Source: Flavobacteriales bacterium (GTDB taxonomy: Bacteria; Bacteroidota; Bacteroidia; Flavobacteriales_D; Crocinitomicaceae). From it: a stretch of DNA of 48,808 bases. Under the pieces are notes generated by a model. The model made no database searches and was not told the origin of the DNA. It saw nothing but the letters and a program-made list of their open reading frames with translations. The position numbers and the translations under genes were made by a program. Location: positions 1 to 48,808 of the forward strand of contig CANJNE010000008.1 of the NCBI GenBank assembly GCA_947475275.1, given 5' to 3'. Position 1 is the first letter of the stretch, and each line of letters begins with the position of its first letter. Positions 14,868 to 24,316 of the stretch are shown piece by piece.

Positions 14868-16346
14868 ATGATACGAAACCTTTTTCTGTTATTAGTGATT
14901 TGTAGCGCTAATAACTTCTATTCCCAAAATCAATTTGATTCAAAATATTTCTCTTCGGTTCCAATTAGAGCAGAAGACTTTATTTTAGATGGAGAAAATT
15001 CAATTGTCATAGGAAATACTGAATTCGGAAACAGCGGATTTTTTTCTACAATTAATAATTCTGGTGACATCAATTTTAAACTTAAATTTTCTAGTTCAAA
15101 TGCATTAGGTCTAAAGAAAATAATTCGATTAAAGGATTCCTCATTTGTTACTGTGGGGTACGCGAATTCTTCCGATGGTTTGTGCGTTCGACTAAATAGT
15201 CAAGGTGATACCTTGTGGACAAAAACATTTGGAAACGCCACAGGTACGGATGTAATCGTTAAAGATATTGTTGAAGACCAAGACAGCAATTTAATTTTGG
15301 TGGGTAATAGCGGAACTCGCGGAATTGTTTTGAAACTGTCTAGCGCCGGAAGTATTGTTTGGTCCAAAGAATTGAATTCTACAAATGTTAGTGTTGCATT
15401 TTTTGAATTGAATGCCTTAGATGTGCAATCGAATGGGAATGTCGTTATTGCAGGAACTGAAACGATAACTGGACAAGGTGGAAAAGGTTTTCTTATCGAA
15501 TTGGATTCTAACGGTTCGGCTGTTCAATCAATAAGATGCAACGAATCGACAAGTTTTCGAGATTTGAAAATTATCAATGGAACAGTGTATGGATTTGATG
15601 AGATGCAGGGTTCTTTGTTTCAAGTTGACCAAAATTTTAATTTTCAATGGGCCAATACCTACTGTAACTTCATGAGTAGCCAAATGGGGAACGATGCCTT
15701 CATCGAGCAGGATAATGCCAATAATGTGCTTTTTACACTCAACGATGGGTTTTACGGTCACGTTTTAAAGATTGATTCATTGGGCAATCCTTTGAATGAA
15801 CGCTCTGTAATAGGAATGTCTATAAAGTCTTTGGAAAAACAGGATGGAACACCTGTGGTTTTAAGTAACGGGCCAGTTTTAGGTTTAAAGTCATCTTTTG
15901 TCAGTATTCCACACTTTGGTTTGATGCATGGTGTTTCCAATCAATGTTCTTTTGAGCAGAGTTCATTTGCTTTTCCATATCAATTTACCTCAAGTCCGCT
16001 TCAGTTGATCGAAACGGGAACAATCATTCCAACGCAAATACCCATTTCTATTTCTGAGATTGATTTACAATCAGAACAAGGATGCATTGATATTCTTGGA
16101 GATTTGACTGATTTGGATGCAAAGGAACAGATTGTTGTTTCACCGAATCCAAGTTCAGGTTTACTAAATATAGAATCTACATTTTCAGTTCCAACAACGG
16201 TTTCGATAGTAGATGCTTATGGTAAAGAATGTGCTCATTTTATTTTGGAGCATAGCAATTCACTTTTGGATATATCGTGCCTCGATGCAGGGGTGTATTT
16301 CATCAAAACGGAATCTGTCTCTCAGCGAATGGTACTCATAAAGTAA
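14868..16346 (+). CDS. Secreted beta-propeller-like protein with T9SS sorting domain
   Basis: A 492-residue protein with a signal peptide (MIRNLFLLLVICSANNFYS). The body has repeated strands of the type FVTVGYANSSDGL, then RLNSQGDTLWTKTFG, and LILVGNSGTRG, then LSSAGSIVWSKEL. These resemble delta-60/propeller repeats found in Bacteroidota surface proteins. The last 70 residues are a type A T9SS sorting domain: VVSPNPSSGLLNI, VSIVDAYGKE, LDAGVYFIK and a closing MVLIK. It should cross the outer membrane by the Por/type IX system and lose the tail. No catalytic motif is seen, and function is unknown. It is the gene that stands where trmD often follows rimM. Confidence 0.85.
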   Translation: MIRNLFLLLVICSANNFYSQNQFDSKYFSSVPIRAEDFILDGENSIVIGNTEFGNSGFFSTINNSGDINFKLKFSSSNALGLKKIIRLKDSSFVTVGYANSSDGLCVRLNSQGDTLWTKTFGNATGTDVIVKDIVEDQDSNLILVGNSGTRGIVLKLSSAGSIVWSKELNSTNVSVAFFELNALDVQSNGNVVIAGTETITGQGGKGFLIELDSNGSAVQSIRCNESTSFRDLKIINGTVYGFDEMQGSLFQVDQNFNFQWANTYCNFMSSQMGNDAFIEQDNANNVLFTLNDGFYGHVLKIDSLGNPLNERSVIGMSIKSLEKQDGTPVVLSNGPVLGLKSSFVSIPHFGLMHGVSNQCSFEQSSFAFPYQFTSSPLQLIETGTIIPTQIPISISEIDLQSEQGCIDILGDLTDLDAKEQIVVSPNPSSGLLNIESTFSVPTTVSIVDAYGKECAHFILEHSNSLLDISCLDAGVYFIKTESVSQRMVLIK

Positions 16347-16362
16347 TTTGCAAATTGTCGAA

Positions 16363-17067
16363 ATGTCTGTATTTAGTTTCAAGGAATTCGAAATATTCCA
16401 GGCCAATTCCTCACTAAAAGTGGGGACAGACGCCATGATTTTTGGTGCATTTGTAAATACTGAAGGTAAGCAAAATGCCTTAGATATTGGAGCCGGAACA
16501 GGCGTACTCTCTCTTATGGTGGCACAACGCAACGAGGATCTTCAAATTGAAGCTATTGAAGTTGAAGAAGCGGCTGTTCATGATTGTCATTTAAACTTTG
16601 AAAATTCCAATTGGTCAAATAATTTAACACTACATAACGGGGATTTTTTACAATTTCAATTCGAAAAGAAATTTGATCTCATTTTTACCAATCCACCTTT
16701 TTACTACAAGGGATTATTATCTGGTTCCAATGCAACCAACCTTGCAAAACATAACGACTCACTTCCTTTTGAAAGCCTTTTTAAAAGAGTTTCAGAGTTA
16801 TTATCTAATTACGGAGATTTTTGGATCATAGTTCCATTCGAACTTGAAAGCCTAATGATGTCATTGTCGTCAAGTGTCGATTTAGTGGTTTTCAAAAAAA
16901 TAAATGTTTTTGCCAAACCAGGAAGAACCTCTAGAATTATTTTGGGTTTTTCAAATGCTACCAAATCTATTTCGGAAGAGTCATTTATTATCAGAGAAGA
17001 ATCAGGAAAATACTCACAGGATTACAAAATCCTTACTCAAGATTTTCATGGTACAATCATAAATTAA
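16363..17067 (+). CDS. trmN6: tRNA1(Val) (adenine(37)-N6)-methyltransferase-like protein
   Basis: A 234-residue class I methyltransferase of the YfiC/TrmN6 group, which makes m6A37 in tRNA1(Val). The SAM-binding loop DIGAGTG is at 41-47 and the amino-methyltransferase motif NPPF at 110-113. The N-terminal KVGTDAMIFGAF is typical of this family. I start at the ATG at 16363; the frame also offers a TTG at 16348, one base after the upstream stop, but the ATG fits the family length. Assignment to this exact tRNA site is by family and not proven. A 156-bp gap with a promoter-like site separates it from nuoA. Confidence 0.82.
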   Translation: MSVFSFKEFEIFQANSSLKVGTDAMIFGAFVNTEGKQNALDIGAGTGVLSLMVAQRNEDLQIEAIEVEEAAVHDCHLNFENSNWSNNLTLHNGDFLQFQFEKKFDLIFTNPPFYYKGLLSGSNATNLAKHNDSLPFESLFKRVSELLSNYGDFWIIVPFELESLMMSLSSSVDLVVFKKINVFAKPGRTSRIILGFSNATKSISEESFIIREESGKYSQDYKILTQDFHGTIIN

Positions 17068-17121
17068 ATAATCACTTTAGGAACAATTTAAATTTTATCA
17101 TTAAATAATTTGAAAAATCCC

Positions 17122-17151
17122 TTTCAAAGATGAAACTAAAGAATAAATTTG
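17122..17151 (+). promoter_or_regulatory. Candidate promoter of the nuo operon
   Basis: TAAATTTG (17144-17151) exactly fits TAnnTTTG. TTTC (17122-17125), one mismatch from the -33 box, lies 18 nt upstream. It leaves a leader of about 65 nt before nuoA and is the only good site in the gap after the methyltransferase gene. Confidence 0.5.
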
Positions 17152-17223
17152 CAGGTGAAATTTTAATCTGTTGAATAAAATTGAAATTTCAAGGTTTCTT
17201 CCTTTAATTAAAAAGATTTAGAT

Positions 17224-17592
17224 ATGAATACAGGAAGTGTTGATTATTTACCGATTCTCCTCCAAATTGCTTTTATAGGTGGTTTCGTTTCTTTCGTGCT
17301 TGTAATCACTCATTATTTAGGGCCAAGATTAAAATCAAAGAAAAAAGATGCCAACTGGGAGTGCGGTATTGAGTCAGATGGTGATGCAAGGTTTCCTGTT
17401 TCGATTCGGTATTTCATGACCGCGATTCTTTTTGTACTCTTTGATGTTGAGGTTATATTTTTCTATCCATACGCAGTGAATTTTAAAGCACTTGAACTAG
17501 AAGGACTTTTAGCTGTTGTATTATTTGTAGCCTTATTTTTAACGGGCTTTTTCTATGTACTGAAAAAAGGAGCATTAGAATGGGAAAAATAG
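17224..17592 (+). CDS. nuoA: NADH-quinone oxidoreductase subunit A
   Basis: First gene of a 14-gene complex I operon. The 122-residue membrane subunit has three hydrophobic helices (about 9-31, 61-83, 93-114). The conserved loop WECGIESDGDARFPVSIRYF lies between helices 1 and 2, with the Cys that sits near the quinone cavity. An acidic DVEVIFFYPYA segment is in helix 2. It helps seat the quinone channel with NuoH, NuoJ and NuoK. The gene overlaps nuoB by 13 bp. Confidence 0.96.
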   Translation: MNTGSVDYLPILLQIAFIGGFVSFVLVITHYLGPRLKSKKKDANWECGIESDGDARFPVSIRYFMTAILFVLFDVEVIFFYPYAVNFKALELEGLLAVVLFVALFLTGFFYVLKKGALEWEK

Positions 17593-18125
17593 AAGATTTA
17601 CAAGTTATTAATGGTGAAGGATATCAGCTGGGGCGCCTAGAGAAAGTAGTTGCTGCTGCCAGAGCAAATTCAGTTTGGCCTTTACCTTTCGCAACATCTT
17701 GCTGTGGTATTGAATATATGGCAACGATGGGAAGTAATTACGATTTGGCTAGATTTGGAATGGAACGTATGTCGTTTTCTCCGCGTCAAGCTGATTTATT
17801 AATCGTAGCAGGAACAATTTCTAAAAAATTAGGTCCAATCTTAAAACAGGTATACGAGCAAATGGCAGAACCGAAATGGGTTTTATCTGTAGGTGCATGT
17901 GCATCTTCTGGAGGGATTTTCGACACCTACAGCGTTTTGCAAGGTATTGATAGAGTCATTCCAGTTGACGTTTATGTGCCTGGATGCCCACCTCGACCTG
18001 AACAAATTATTGATGGAATCATGAAGATTCACGATATGGTTAGAAATGAACCTTTGAGAAGAAGGTATTCTGATGAATACAAATCACTGCTCAATAAATA
18101 CGAAATCGAAGGAAATGAAGAATAG
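17580..18125 (+). CDS. nuoB: NADH-quinone oxidoreductase subunit B
   Basis: The 181-residue NuoB carries cluster N2, the last iron-sulfur centre before quinone. Its ligands are the tandem Cys pair in TSCCGIEYMA (about 38-39), the Cys in GACASSGG (about 103) and the Cys in VPGCPPRPE (about 133). The length is normal. It starts inside the end of nuoA, and nuoC begins inside its last codons, so translation of the three is coupled. Cytoplasmic arm, bound to NuoCD and NuoI. Confidence 0.97.
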   Translation: MGKIEDLQVINGEGYQLGRLEKVVAAARANSVWPLPFATSCCGIEYMATMGSNYDLARFGMERMSFSPRQADLLIVAGTISKKLGPILKQVYEQMAEPKWVLSVGACASSGGIFDTYSVLQGIDRVIPVDVYVPGCPPRPEQIIDGIMKIHDMVRNEPLRRRYSDEYKSLLNKYEIEGNEE

Positions 18126-18624
18126 TTTAACAAATGATGCTGTTCTTCAGCAATTGAAATCGGAATTTGGTGAAGCTATAATGTCTTCAGAGAACCCATT
18201 CGATTTATTAACTGTGGAAGTGGAGACCTCTAAATGTAAAGACATTATTGGATGGTTGAAAACAAATCCTGAATTGCAAATAAATTATCTTACCAACATC
18301 GGAGCTGTTCATTATCCTGATTTAAGAGGTCGTGAATTGGCAATGGTTTATCATATTCATAGTTTGGTGAATAACTTCAGAATTCGCTTAAAAGCATTCC
18401 TTTCAATTGATAGACCCGAAATTGATTCTATTGTGGATTTATATGCAGGTGCTAATTGGATGGAACGTGAGACATTTGATTTTTACGGAGTAATTTTCAA
18501 TGGGCATCCCAATTTAAAACGTATTCTGAATGAAGATAGCATGGATTATTTTCCGCTTCGTAAAGAATACCATCTAGAAGATGCTACACGTGAGGATAAA
18601 GACGATAGATTTTTTGGAAGATAA
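18115..18624 (+). CDS. nuoC: NADH-quinone oxidoreductase subunit C (30 kDa)
   Basis: The 169-residue peripheral-arm subunit carries the 30-kDa signature: ERETFDFYGVIFNGHPNLKR and DYFPLRKEY near the C-terminus. It is a separate gene rather than fused to nuoD as in enterobacteria. The frame is open back to 18073, deep inside nuoB, but the ATG at 18115 gives the family N-terminus with an 11-bp overlap. It has no cofactor; it scaffolds NuoB and NuoD. Confidence 0.95.
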   Translation: MKNSLTNDAVLQQLKSEFGEAIMSSENPFDLLTVEVETSKCKDIIGWLKTNPELQINYLTNIGAVHYPDLRGRELAMVYHIHSLVNNFRIRLKAFLSIDRPEIDSIVDLYAGANWMERETFDFYGVIFNGHPNLKRILNEDSMDYFPLRKEYHLEDATREDKDDRFFGR

Positions 18625-18636
18625 ATAGTTGAAAAA

Positions 18637-19866
18637 ATGACGAATCTAGAAAATAATACTGCTGCTAATTCTTCTGAGTTTTTGTCTGACGAAACCATCG
18701 ATGGAACGATTACCACATTGAATTTAGGACCTACGCATCCAGCAACTCACGGCATATTTCAAAATGTATTGAAAGTTGATGGAGAAAAAATCCTTTCATC
18801 TGAACAAACTGTGGGTTATATTCACCGTGCTTTTGAAAAACTAGCAGAAAGAAGACCTTACAATCAAATTACGCCAATAACGGATCGTTTAAACTATTGT
18901 TCGTCCCCAATCAACAACATGGGATGGCACATGACAGTAGAAAAATTAATTCAAGCTGATATTCCAAAAAGAGCGCAATACATGAGAGTAATTATCATGG
19001 AATTGGCAAGAATTGCAGATCACTTGGTTTGTAATTCGGTAATTGGAGTTGATACCGGTGCGCTTACTGGTTTTACATATGTATTTCAAGAAAGAGAAAA
19101 AATATACGACCTTTATGAGGAAGTATGTGGTGCCCGTTTGACAACCAATGTTGGGAGAATTGGAGGATTTGAAAGAGATTTTTCACCTCGTTTTCATGAA
19201 AAATTGAAAGACTTTTTAAAGACTTTCCCGAAAGTTTTAAATGAATTTGATAGCCTACTATCGAGAAATAGAATTTTCATGGACAGAACCATCGGAGCCG
19301 GACCTATTTCAGCTCAACGTGCATTGGATTATTCCTTTTCTGGACCAAATCTAAGAGCAGCCGGTGTAGATTATGATGTTCGTGTAATGAATCCATATTC
19401 TTCTTATGAAGATTTCGATTTTATAATTCCCGTGGGAACGCAAGGAGACACTTACGATCGTTTTCAAGTTCGTCAGGAAGAAATCAGACAGAGTTTAAAG
19501 ATAATAGAACAAGCATACAACAATTTACCTGAAGGATCCTATAAAGGCGATGTTCCTGAATTTTATCTTCCTCCAAAAGATGATGTTTATAACAATATGG
19601 AGGCACTTATTTACCACTTTAAAATTGTAATGGGTGAAACAGCCATTCCTGCAGGCGAAGTTTATCATGCAGTGGAAGGTGGAAATGGAGAATTGGGTTA
19701 TTATCTGATTTCTGATGGTGGTAGATCGCCATATAGACTTCAATTTAGAAGACCTTGTTTCATATATTATCAAGCTTATCCAGAAATGATTACAGGTCAA
19801 AATATCAGTGACGCTGTTTTGACCATGAGTAGTATGAACGTAATAGCAGGAGAATTAGACGCATAA
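18637..19866 (+). CDS. nuoD: NADH-quinone oxidoreductase subunit D (49 kDa)
   Basis: The 409-residue NuoD is the quinone-site subunit related to the large subunit of NiFe hydrogenases. The loop with the quinone-headgroup His is seen in GPTHPATHG (about 31-39). MGWHMTVEKL and the C-terminal EGGNGELGYYLISDGG and RLQFRRPCF are characteristic. The N-terminal 25 residues are a variable leader. It lies 12 bp after nuoC. Together with NuoB it forms the quinone-reduction pocket at the membrane surface. Confidence 0.96.
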   Translation: MTNLENNTAANSSEFLSDETIDGTITTLNLGPTHPATHGIFQNVLKVDGEKILSSEQTVGYIHRAFEKLAERRPYNQITPITDRLNYCSSPINNMGWHMTVEKLIQADIPKRAQYMRVIIMELARIADHLVCNSVIGVDTGALTGFTYVFQEREKIYDLYEEVCGARLTTNVGRIGGFERDFSPRFHEKLKDFLKTFPKVLNEFDSLLSRNRIFMDRTIGAGPISAQRALDYSFSGPNLRAAGVDYDVRVMNPYSSYEDFDFIIPVGTQGDTYDRFQVRQEEIRQSLKIIEQAYNNLPEGSYKGDVPEFYLPPKDDVYNNMEALIYHFKIVMGETAIPAGEVYHAVEGGNGELGYYLISDGGRSPYRLQFRRPCFIYYQAYPEMITGQNISDAVLTMSSMNVIAGELDA

Positions 19867-19868
19867 TC

Positions 19869-20408
19869 ATGAGTAATACACACATTGATTTAAATAAAAG
19901 GCATTCTGAAAAACCGGAATTCAGTCCGGAAAGAATGGCGCAGGTTAAAGAATTGATGAATAGATTGCCAGAAGGCAAGCATAAAAGTGCATTGATTCGC
20001 ATTTTGCACATGGCTGAAGAAGATTTTGGTGGATGGCTAAGTATCGAGACAATGGATTATGTTGCTGAAATATTAAATATTCAGCCAATAGAAGTTTATG
20101 AAGTAGCTACTTTCTACACCATGTTTAACCTTGACCCTGTTGGTAAGTATGTTTTTGAAGTTTGTAGAACAGGACCATGCATGCTCGTTGGAAGTGATCA
20201 AATCATAGAATACATTGAGAACAAATTGGATATTAAAGTTGGTCAAACAACATCCGACGGAATGTTTACATTGAAAACTGCTGAATGTCTTGGTGCTTGT
20301 GGATATGCTCCAATGTTGCAGTGTGGTAAAAAATACCATGAGCATCTCACAAAAGAGCGCGTGGATGAAATTATTAACACTTACCGTTCTGGTCAAGTAC
20401 CTAATTGA
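19869..20408 (+). CDS. nuoE: NADH-quinone oxidoreductase subunit E (24 kDa)
   Basis: The 179-residue thioredoxin-like-fold subunit carries the N1a [2Fe-2S] cluster. The four ligands are visible as the pair in CRTGPC (about 99-104) and in CLGACGYAP (about 140-144). It partners NuoF in the NADH-oxidising tip. Its start is 2 bp after nuoD, and its TGA shares a base with the nuoF ATG. Confidence 0.96.
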   Translation: MSNTHIDLNKRHSEKPEFSPERMAQVKELMNRLPEGKHKSALIRILHMAEEDFGGWLSIETMDYVAEILNIQPIEVYEVATFYTMFNLDPVGKYVFEVCRTGPCMLVGSDQIIEYIENKLDIKVGQTTSDGMFTLKTAECLGACGYAPMLQCGKKYHEHLTKERVDEIINTYRSGQVPN

Positions 20409-21757
20409 TGAGTAAGATGGGAAGAAAATTATTATTAGAATACGATCACGTTCCAGGAATTGAAACTTTCGATGTTTATCGAAAAAATGGAGGCTACCGG
20501 TCTGTTGAAAAAGCATTGAAATCAATGTCTCCTGAACAAATTGTTGAGGAAGTTCAAAAATCAGGATTAAGAGGTAGAGGTGGAGCAGGTTTTCCAACTG
20601 GGATGAAATGGTCGTTTTTAGCGAAACCAGAAGGTGTTCCGCGTTATTTGTTATGTAATGCAGATGAATCCGAACCTGGAACTTTCAAGGACAGATATTT
20701 AATGGAACGTATTCCGCATCTTTTGATAGAAGGGATGATTGTTTCCAGTTTTGCTTTAGGAGCCAAATTGTCTTTCATTTATATCCGAGGTGAATACATG
20801 TGGATTCTCGATATTCTTGAGAAGGCTATTGATGAAGCTTATGCTAACGGTTTTCTTGGTAAAAACATCTTAGGATCCGGTTTCGATTTGGATTTAAGAG
20901 TAATGCCAGGCGGTGGAGCATACATTTGTGGAGAAGAAACTGCTTTAATTGAATCTTTAGAAGGGAAGAGAGGTAATCCACGTATGAAGCCACCTTTTCC
21001 TGCAGTTAAAGGATTGTGGGGGTGCCCAACTGTTGTGAATAATGTTGAAAGTATTGCTGCTGTAGTTCCTATTGTGAACGATGGCGGGGATGAATATGCT
21101 AAAATCGGCCTTGGAAAAAGTACCGGTACCAAATTGATTTCTGCTGGAGGTAATCTTGTTCGCCCGGGCGTTTATGAAATCGAAATGGGTATTACCGTTG
21201 AGGAATTTATTTACGGTGATGATTATTGTCGTGGCATCGCAAACAATAAAAAGTTGAAAGCTTGTGTTCCTGGTGGTTCATCCGTTCCGATTCTTCCGGC
21301 GCATTTGGTTACTAAAACTGCAACAGGAGAAGATCGTTTGATGACCTATGAAAGTCTTGCTGATGGAGGTTTTGCTTCGGGATCCATGTTGGGTTCTGGT
21401 GGATTTATTGCATTTGATGAAGACCAGTGTATTGTTCGTAACACATGGAATTTTGCTCGATTCTATTCGCATGAATCTTGTGGCCAATGTTCACCATGTA
21501 GAGAAGGAACGGGTTGGATGGAAAAAGTACTACACAGACTTGAAATCGGTCAGGGAACTATGCGTGACATAGATTTATTGGCTGACATAAATAAAAAGAT
21601 TGAAGGTAATACAATTTGTCCCCTTGGGGATGCAGCAGCATGGCCAGTAGCAGCTGCAATTCGACATTTTAGAGAAGAATTTGAATGGCATGTTACACAT
21701 CCGGAAGAAGCGCAAATGCGCAACTTTGGATTGTTGAAAAATGTAATTGTTGCCTAA
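20408..21757 (+). CDS. nuoF: NADH-quinone oxidoreductase subunit F (51 kDa)
   Basis: The 449-residue subunit binds NADH, FMN and cluster N3. The nucleotide-binding GRGGAGFPTG is at 56-65 and the FMN region AYICGEETALIESLEG near 172-187. N3 ligands are Cys358, Cys361 and Cys364 in CGQCSPC plus Cys404 in ICPLGD. The start is the ATG at 20408, joined to nuoE as TGATG; the in-frame TTG just before it is not needed. It is the electron entry point of the complex. Confidence 0.97.
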   Translation: MSKMGRKLLLEYDHVPGIETFDVYRKNGGYRSVEKALKSMSPEQIVEEVQKSGLRGRGGAGFPTGMKWSFLAKPEGVPRYLLCNADESEPGTFKDRYLMERIPHLLIEGMIVSSFALGAKLSFIYIRGEYMWILDILEKAIDEAYANGFLGKNILGSGFDLDLRVMPGGGAYICGEETALIESLEGKRGNPRMKPPFPAVKGLWGCPTVVNNVESIAAVVPIVNDGGDEYAKIGLGKSTGTKLISAGGNLVRPGVYEIEMGITVEEFIYGDDYCRGIANNKKLKACVPGGSSVPILPAHLVTKTATGEDRLMTYESLADGGFASGSMLGSGGFIAFDEDQCIVRNTWNFARFYSHESCGQCSPCREGTGWMEKVLHRLEIGQGTMRDIDLLADINKKIEGNTICPLGDAAAWPVAAAIRHFREEFEWHVTHPEEAQMRNFGLLKNVIVA

Positions 21758-21775
21758 ATTTAAAAATTAACGAAT

Positions 21776-22747
21776 ATGGTAAAGGTTACCATTGATGATG
21801 TACAGATTGAGGTAGAACCGGGAACATCGATTCTCAACGCCGCCAGACAAATTGGTGGTGAGGTTGTTCCGCCTGCAATGTGTTATTACAGTAAACTTCC
21901 AGGGACTGGAGGTAAATGTCGTACCTGTTTGGTTGAAGTTGCTCAGGGTTCAGAAAAAGACCCGAGACCAATGCCGAAATTAGTGGCGTCATGTTCCACT
22001 CCCGTTATGGATGGGATGGTCGTAAAAAATAAAACAAGTGAAAGGGTTCACGAAAATCGCGGAGGTGTAGTTGAGTTCTTATTGATTAACCATCCATTAG
22101 ATTGTCCAATTTGTGACCAAGCCGGAGAATGTCATCTTCAGGATTTGGGATACGAACATGGTGCTGCCGGAACACGTTACGAGGAAGAACGAAGAACTTT
22201 TGATCCAATCGATATTGGAAATAAAATCAAGTTGCACATGAACCGCTGTATTTTGTGTTACAGATGTGTTCATATAGCCAATCAGTTGACAGACAAAAGA
22301 GTTCATGGCGTTTTGCATAGAGGCGAGCATGCTGAAATAAGCACTTACATCGAAAATGCAATTGATAATGATTTCTCGGGTAACATGATTGATGTATGTC
22401 CTGTTGGAGCATTAACAGATAAAACATTCCGATTTAAAAGTCGTGTATGGTTTTTAAAACCAATGGAAGCAAGTTGTGAATGTACAAAGTGCTCCGGTAA
22501 AGCTGTTGTCTGGATGTTTGGAAATGAAATTTACCGCGTAACTGCTAGAAAAGATAAATACGGAGAAGTTGAAGATCAAGATGGTAAAACAGGCTGGATT
22601 TGCAATGACTGTCGCTTCGATAAAAAAGATGTCTCCAAATGGAATATTGAAGGTCCAAGAAAGATTAACAGACATTCTGTTATTTCTCAAGGTCAGTATT
22701 TAAGTCCAAGGTCAAACGCTAAACAAATTACAGATGGCAACCAGTGA
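21776..22747 (+). CDS. nuoG: NADH-quinone oxidoreductase subunit G, short form
   Basis: The 323-residue product holds only the N-terminal, cluster-bearing part of NuoG. Ligand sets seen: Cys36, 48, 51 and 73 (N1b, 2Fe-2S); His106 with Cys110, 113 and 119 (N5); Cys158, 161, 164 and 208 (N4). A further CECTKC (234-239) with CNDC (276-279) resembles the start of the molybdopterin-oxidoreductase domain and could hold a fourth (N7-like) cluster. The remaining several hundred residues of the usual NuoG are absent, and nuoH begins inside its 3' end by 14 bp, so this is a natural short form, not a frameshift. Confidence 0.93.
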   Translation: MVKVTIDDVQIEVEPGTSILNAARQIGGEVVPPAMCYYSKLPGTGGKCRTCLVEVAQGSEKDPRPMPKLVASCSTPVMDGMVVKNKTSERVHENRGGVVEFLLINHPLDCPICDQAGECHLQDLGYEHGAAGTRYEEERRTFDPIDIGNKIKLHMNRCILCYRCVHIANQLTDKRVHGVLHRGEHAEISTYIENAIDNDFSGNMIDVCPVGALTDKTFRFKSRVWFLKPMEASCECTKCSGKAVVWMFGNEIYRVTARKDKYGEVEDQDGKTGWICNDCRFDKKDVSKWNIEGPRKINRHSVISQGQYLSPRSNAKQITDGNQ

Positions 22748-23765
22748 ATTTATTGAAAAGTTTGTTTTCATCTTTATCCTTTTTGCGGTAACCTTGGGGA
22801 TTGCGGCTTACGCAACTTATTTCGAACGTAAGGTAGCCGCTTGGTTTCAAGATCGAATAGGTCCAGATAGAGCAGGGCCATTTGGTATATTGCAGCCTTT
22901 GGCAGATGGCGCTAAGTTGTTTGTTAAAGAAGATTTTATTCCAGAAAGAGCGGAAAAATGGCTCTTCATTTTAGGTCCTGGAATCGCAATGTTTACAGCT
23001 TTGATGACGGGCTCTGTAATTCCTTGGGGAAAAGACTTAGATCTATTCGGACAGTCAATACAATTACAAGTAGCTGATGTAAATATTGGAATTTTATTTA
23101 TTATGGGATTCTTGTCAATTGGTGTATATGGTATCATGATTGGCGGTTGGGCATCTAATAATAAGTATTCTTTATACGGAGCTATTCGGGCAAGCTCACA
23201 AATGATTTCCTATGAGTTAGCTATGGGAATTTGTGTAATTACCATCGTAATGCTTTCTGGAAGTTTAAGTTTGAGAAATATCGTTGAAGAACAGCATGGC
23301 ATGAATTGGAATATTTTCTATCAGCCTCTGGGGTTCATCATATTTTTTGTTTGTGCCCTTGCTGAAACCAATCGCGCACCTTTCGATTTACCTGAATGTG
23401 AAAGTGAATTAATTGGTGGATATCATACAGAGTATGGATCTATGAAAATGGGATTCTACCTGTTTGCTGAATACGTTGCATTATTTACGTCATCTGCAGT
23501 TATTTCAGTACTGTTTTTCGGTGGTTACAACTTCCCAGGAATGGATTACTTTTCAGGGAATACGCTTGCTATTCTTGGTGTTTTAGCAATGTTTACCAAA
23601 ACGTTTTTCTTCGTATTCGTATTCATGTGGATACGTTGGACATTACCAAGATTTAGATTCGATCAATTGATGCACTTGGGTTGGAAAAGTTTAATTCCAA
23701 TTTCATTATTCAACTTGTTGATCACAGCAATAATAATAGCAATTAAAGAAGGTTGGTTTCATTAA
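22734..23765 (+). CDS. nuoH: NADH-quinone oxidoreductase subunit H
   Basis: The 343-residue eight-helix membrane subunit connects the peripheral arm to the proton pumps. The quinone-cavity loop ETNRAPFDLPECESELIGG is followed by YHTEYGSMKMG. The first loop AAWFQDRIGPDRAGPFG is also a family signature. It starts within nuoG (14 bp overlap) with an ATG, and nuoI follows after 8 bp. Confidence 0.97.
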   Translation: MATSEFIEKFVFIFILFAVTLGIAAYATYFERKVAAWFQDRIGPDRAGPFGILQPLADGAKLFVKEDFIPERAEKWLFILGPGIAMFTALMTGSVIPWGKDLDLFGQSIQLQVADVNIGILFIMGFLSIGVYGIMIGGWASNNKYSLYGAIRASSQMISYELAMGICVITIVMLSGSLSLRNIVEEQHGMNWNIFYQPLGFIIFFVCALAETNRAPFDLPECESELIGGYHTEYGSMKMGFYLFAEYVALFTSSAVISVLFFGGYNFPGMDYFSGNTLAILGVLAMFTKTFFFVFVFMWIRWTLPRFRFDQLMHLGWKSLIPISLFNLLITAIIIAIKEGWFH

Positions 23766-23773
23766 ATTAAAAC

Positions 23774-24316
23774 ATGGAAAGTTTATCCAATAGAAAGCAG
23801 GTTGTTTCCAAAAAAGAAATGACGTTCATGGAAAAAATCTATCTACCGGCTATTTTAGGTGGTATGTGGATTACTTTCAAACATCTTTTCAGAAAGAATA
23901 ATACAACTAAATATCCTGAGGAAGTTAGAGAATTTGCTCCAGTATACAGAGGTCAACATGTCTTAAAAAGAGATGAACAAGGTCGCGAAAATTGCACAGC
24001 TTGTGGATTGTGCGCAGTTGCCTGTCCTGCAGAAGCAATTACAATGGTTGCTGAAGAAAGAGTTAAGGGCGAGGAGCACCTTTATCGCGAGGAAAAATAT
24101 GCTTCAACTTATGAAATAAACATGTTGCGTTGCATTTTCTGCGGTCTTTGTGAAGAGGCTTGCCCAAAAGAAGCAATATTCCTTACTGATAGAATTGTTC
24201 CTTCAAATTTTGAAAGAGGTGAGTTCATTTACGGTAAAGACCAATTGGTGGAGACAATGGAAGAAAGAATTGATATCACCAAACGACAACATACAGGTAA
24301 AAGAGGTAAAAAATGA
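23774..24316 (+). CDS. nuoI: NADH-quinone oxidoreductase subunit I
   Basis: The 180-residue ferredoxin-like subunit carries clusters N6a and N6b. The two 8-Cys motif halves are CTACGLCAVACP (about 74-85) and CIFCGLCEEACP (about 119-130). The N-terminal amphipathic part, MEKIYLPAILGGMWITFKHL, lies on the membrane. It passes electrons from NuoG to NuoB. Its end overlaps nuoJ by 4 bp (ATGA). Confidence 0.97.
   Translation: MESLSNRKQVVSKKEMTFMEKIYLPAILGGMWITFKHLFRKNNTTKYPEEVREFAPVYRGQHVLKRDEQGRENCTACGLCAVACPAEAITMVAEERVKGEEHLYREEKYASTYEINMLRCIFCGLCEEACPKEAIFLTDRIVPSNFERGEFIYGKDQLVETMEERIDITKRQHTGKRGKK

Noticed and set aside
17130-17174. A 14-codon frame in the nuo leader that could be a leader peptide
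   Set aside because: It overlaps the -7 box of the proposed promoter, so it would not be transcribed whole, and no regulatory codon run is seen.
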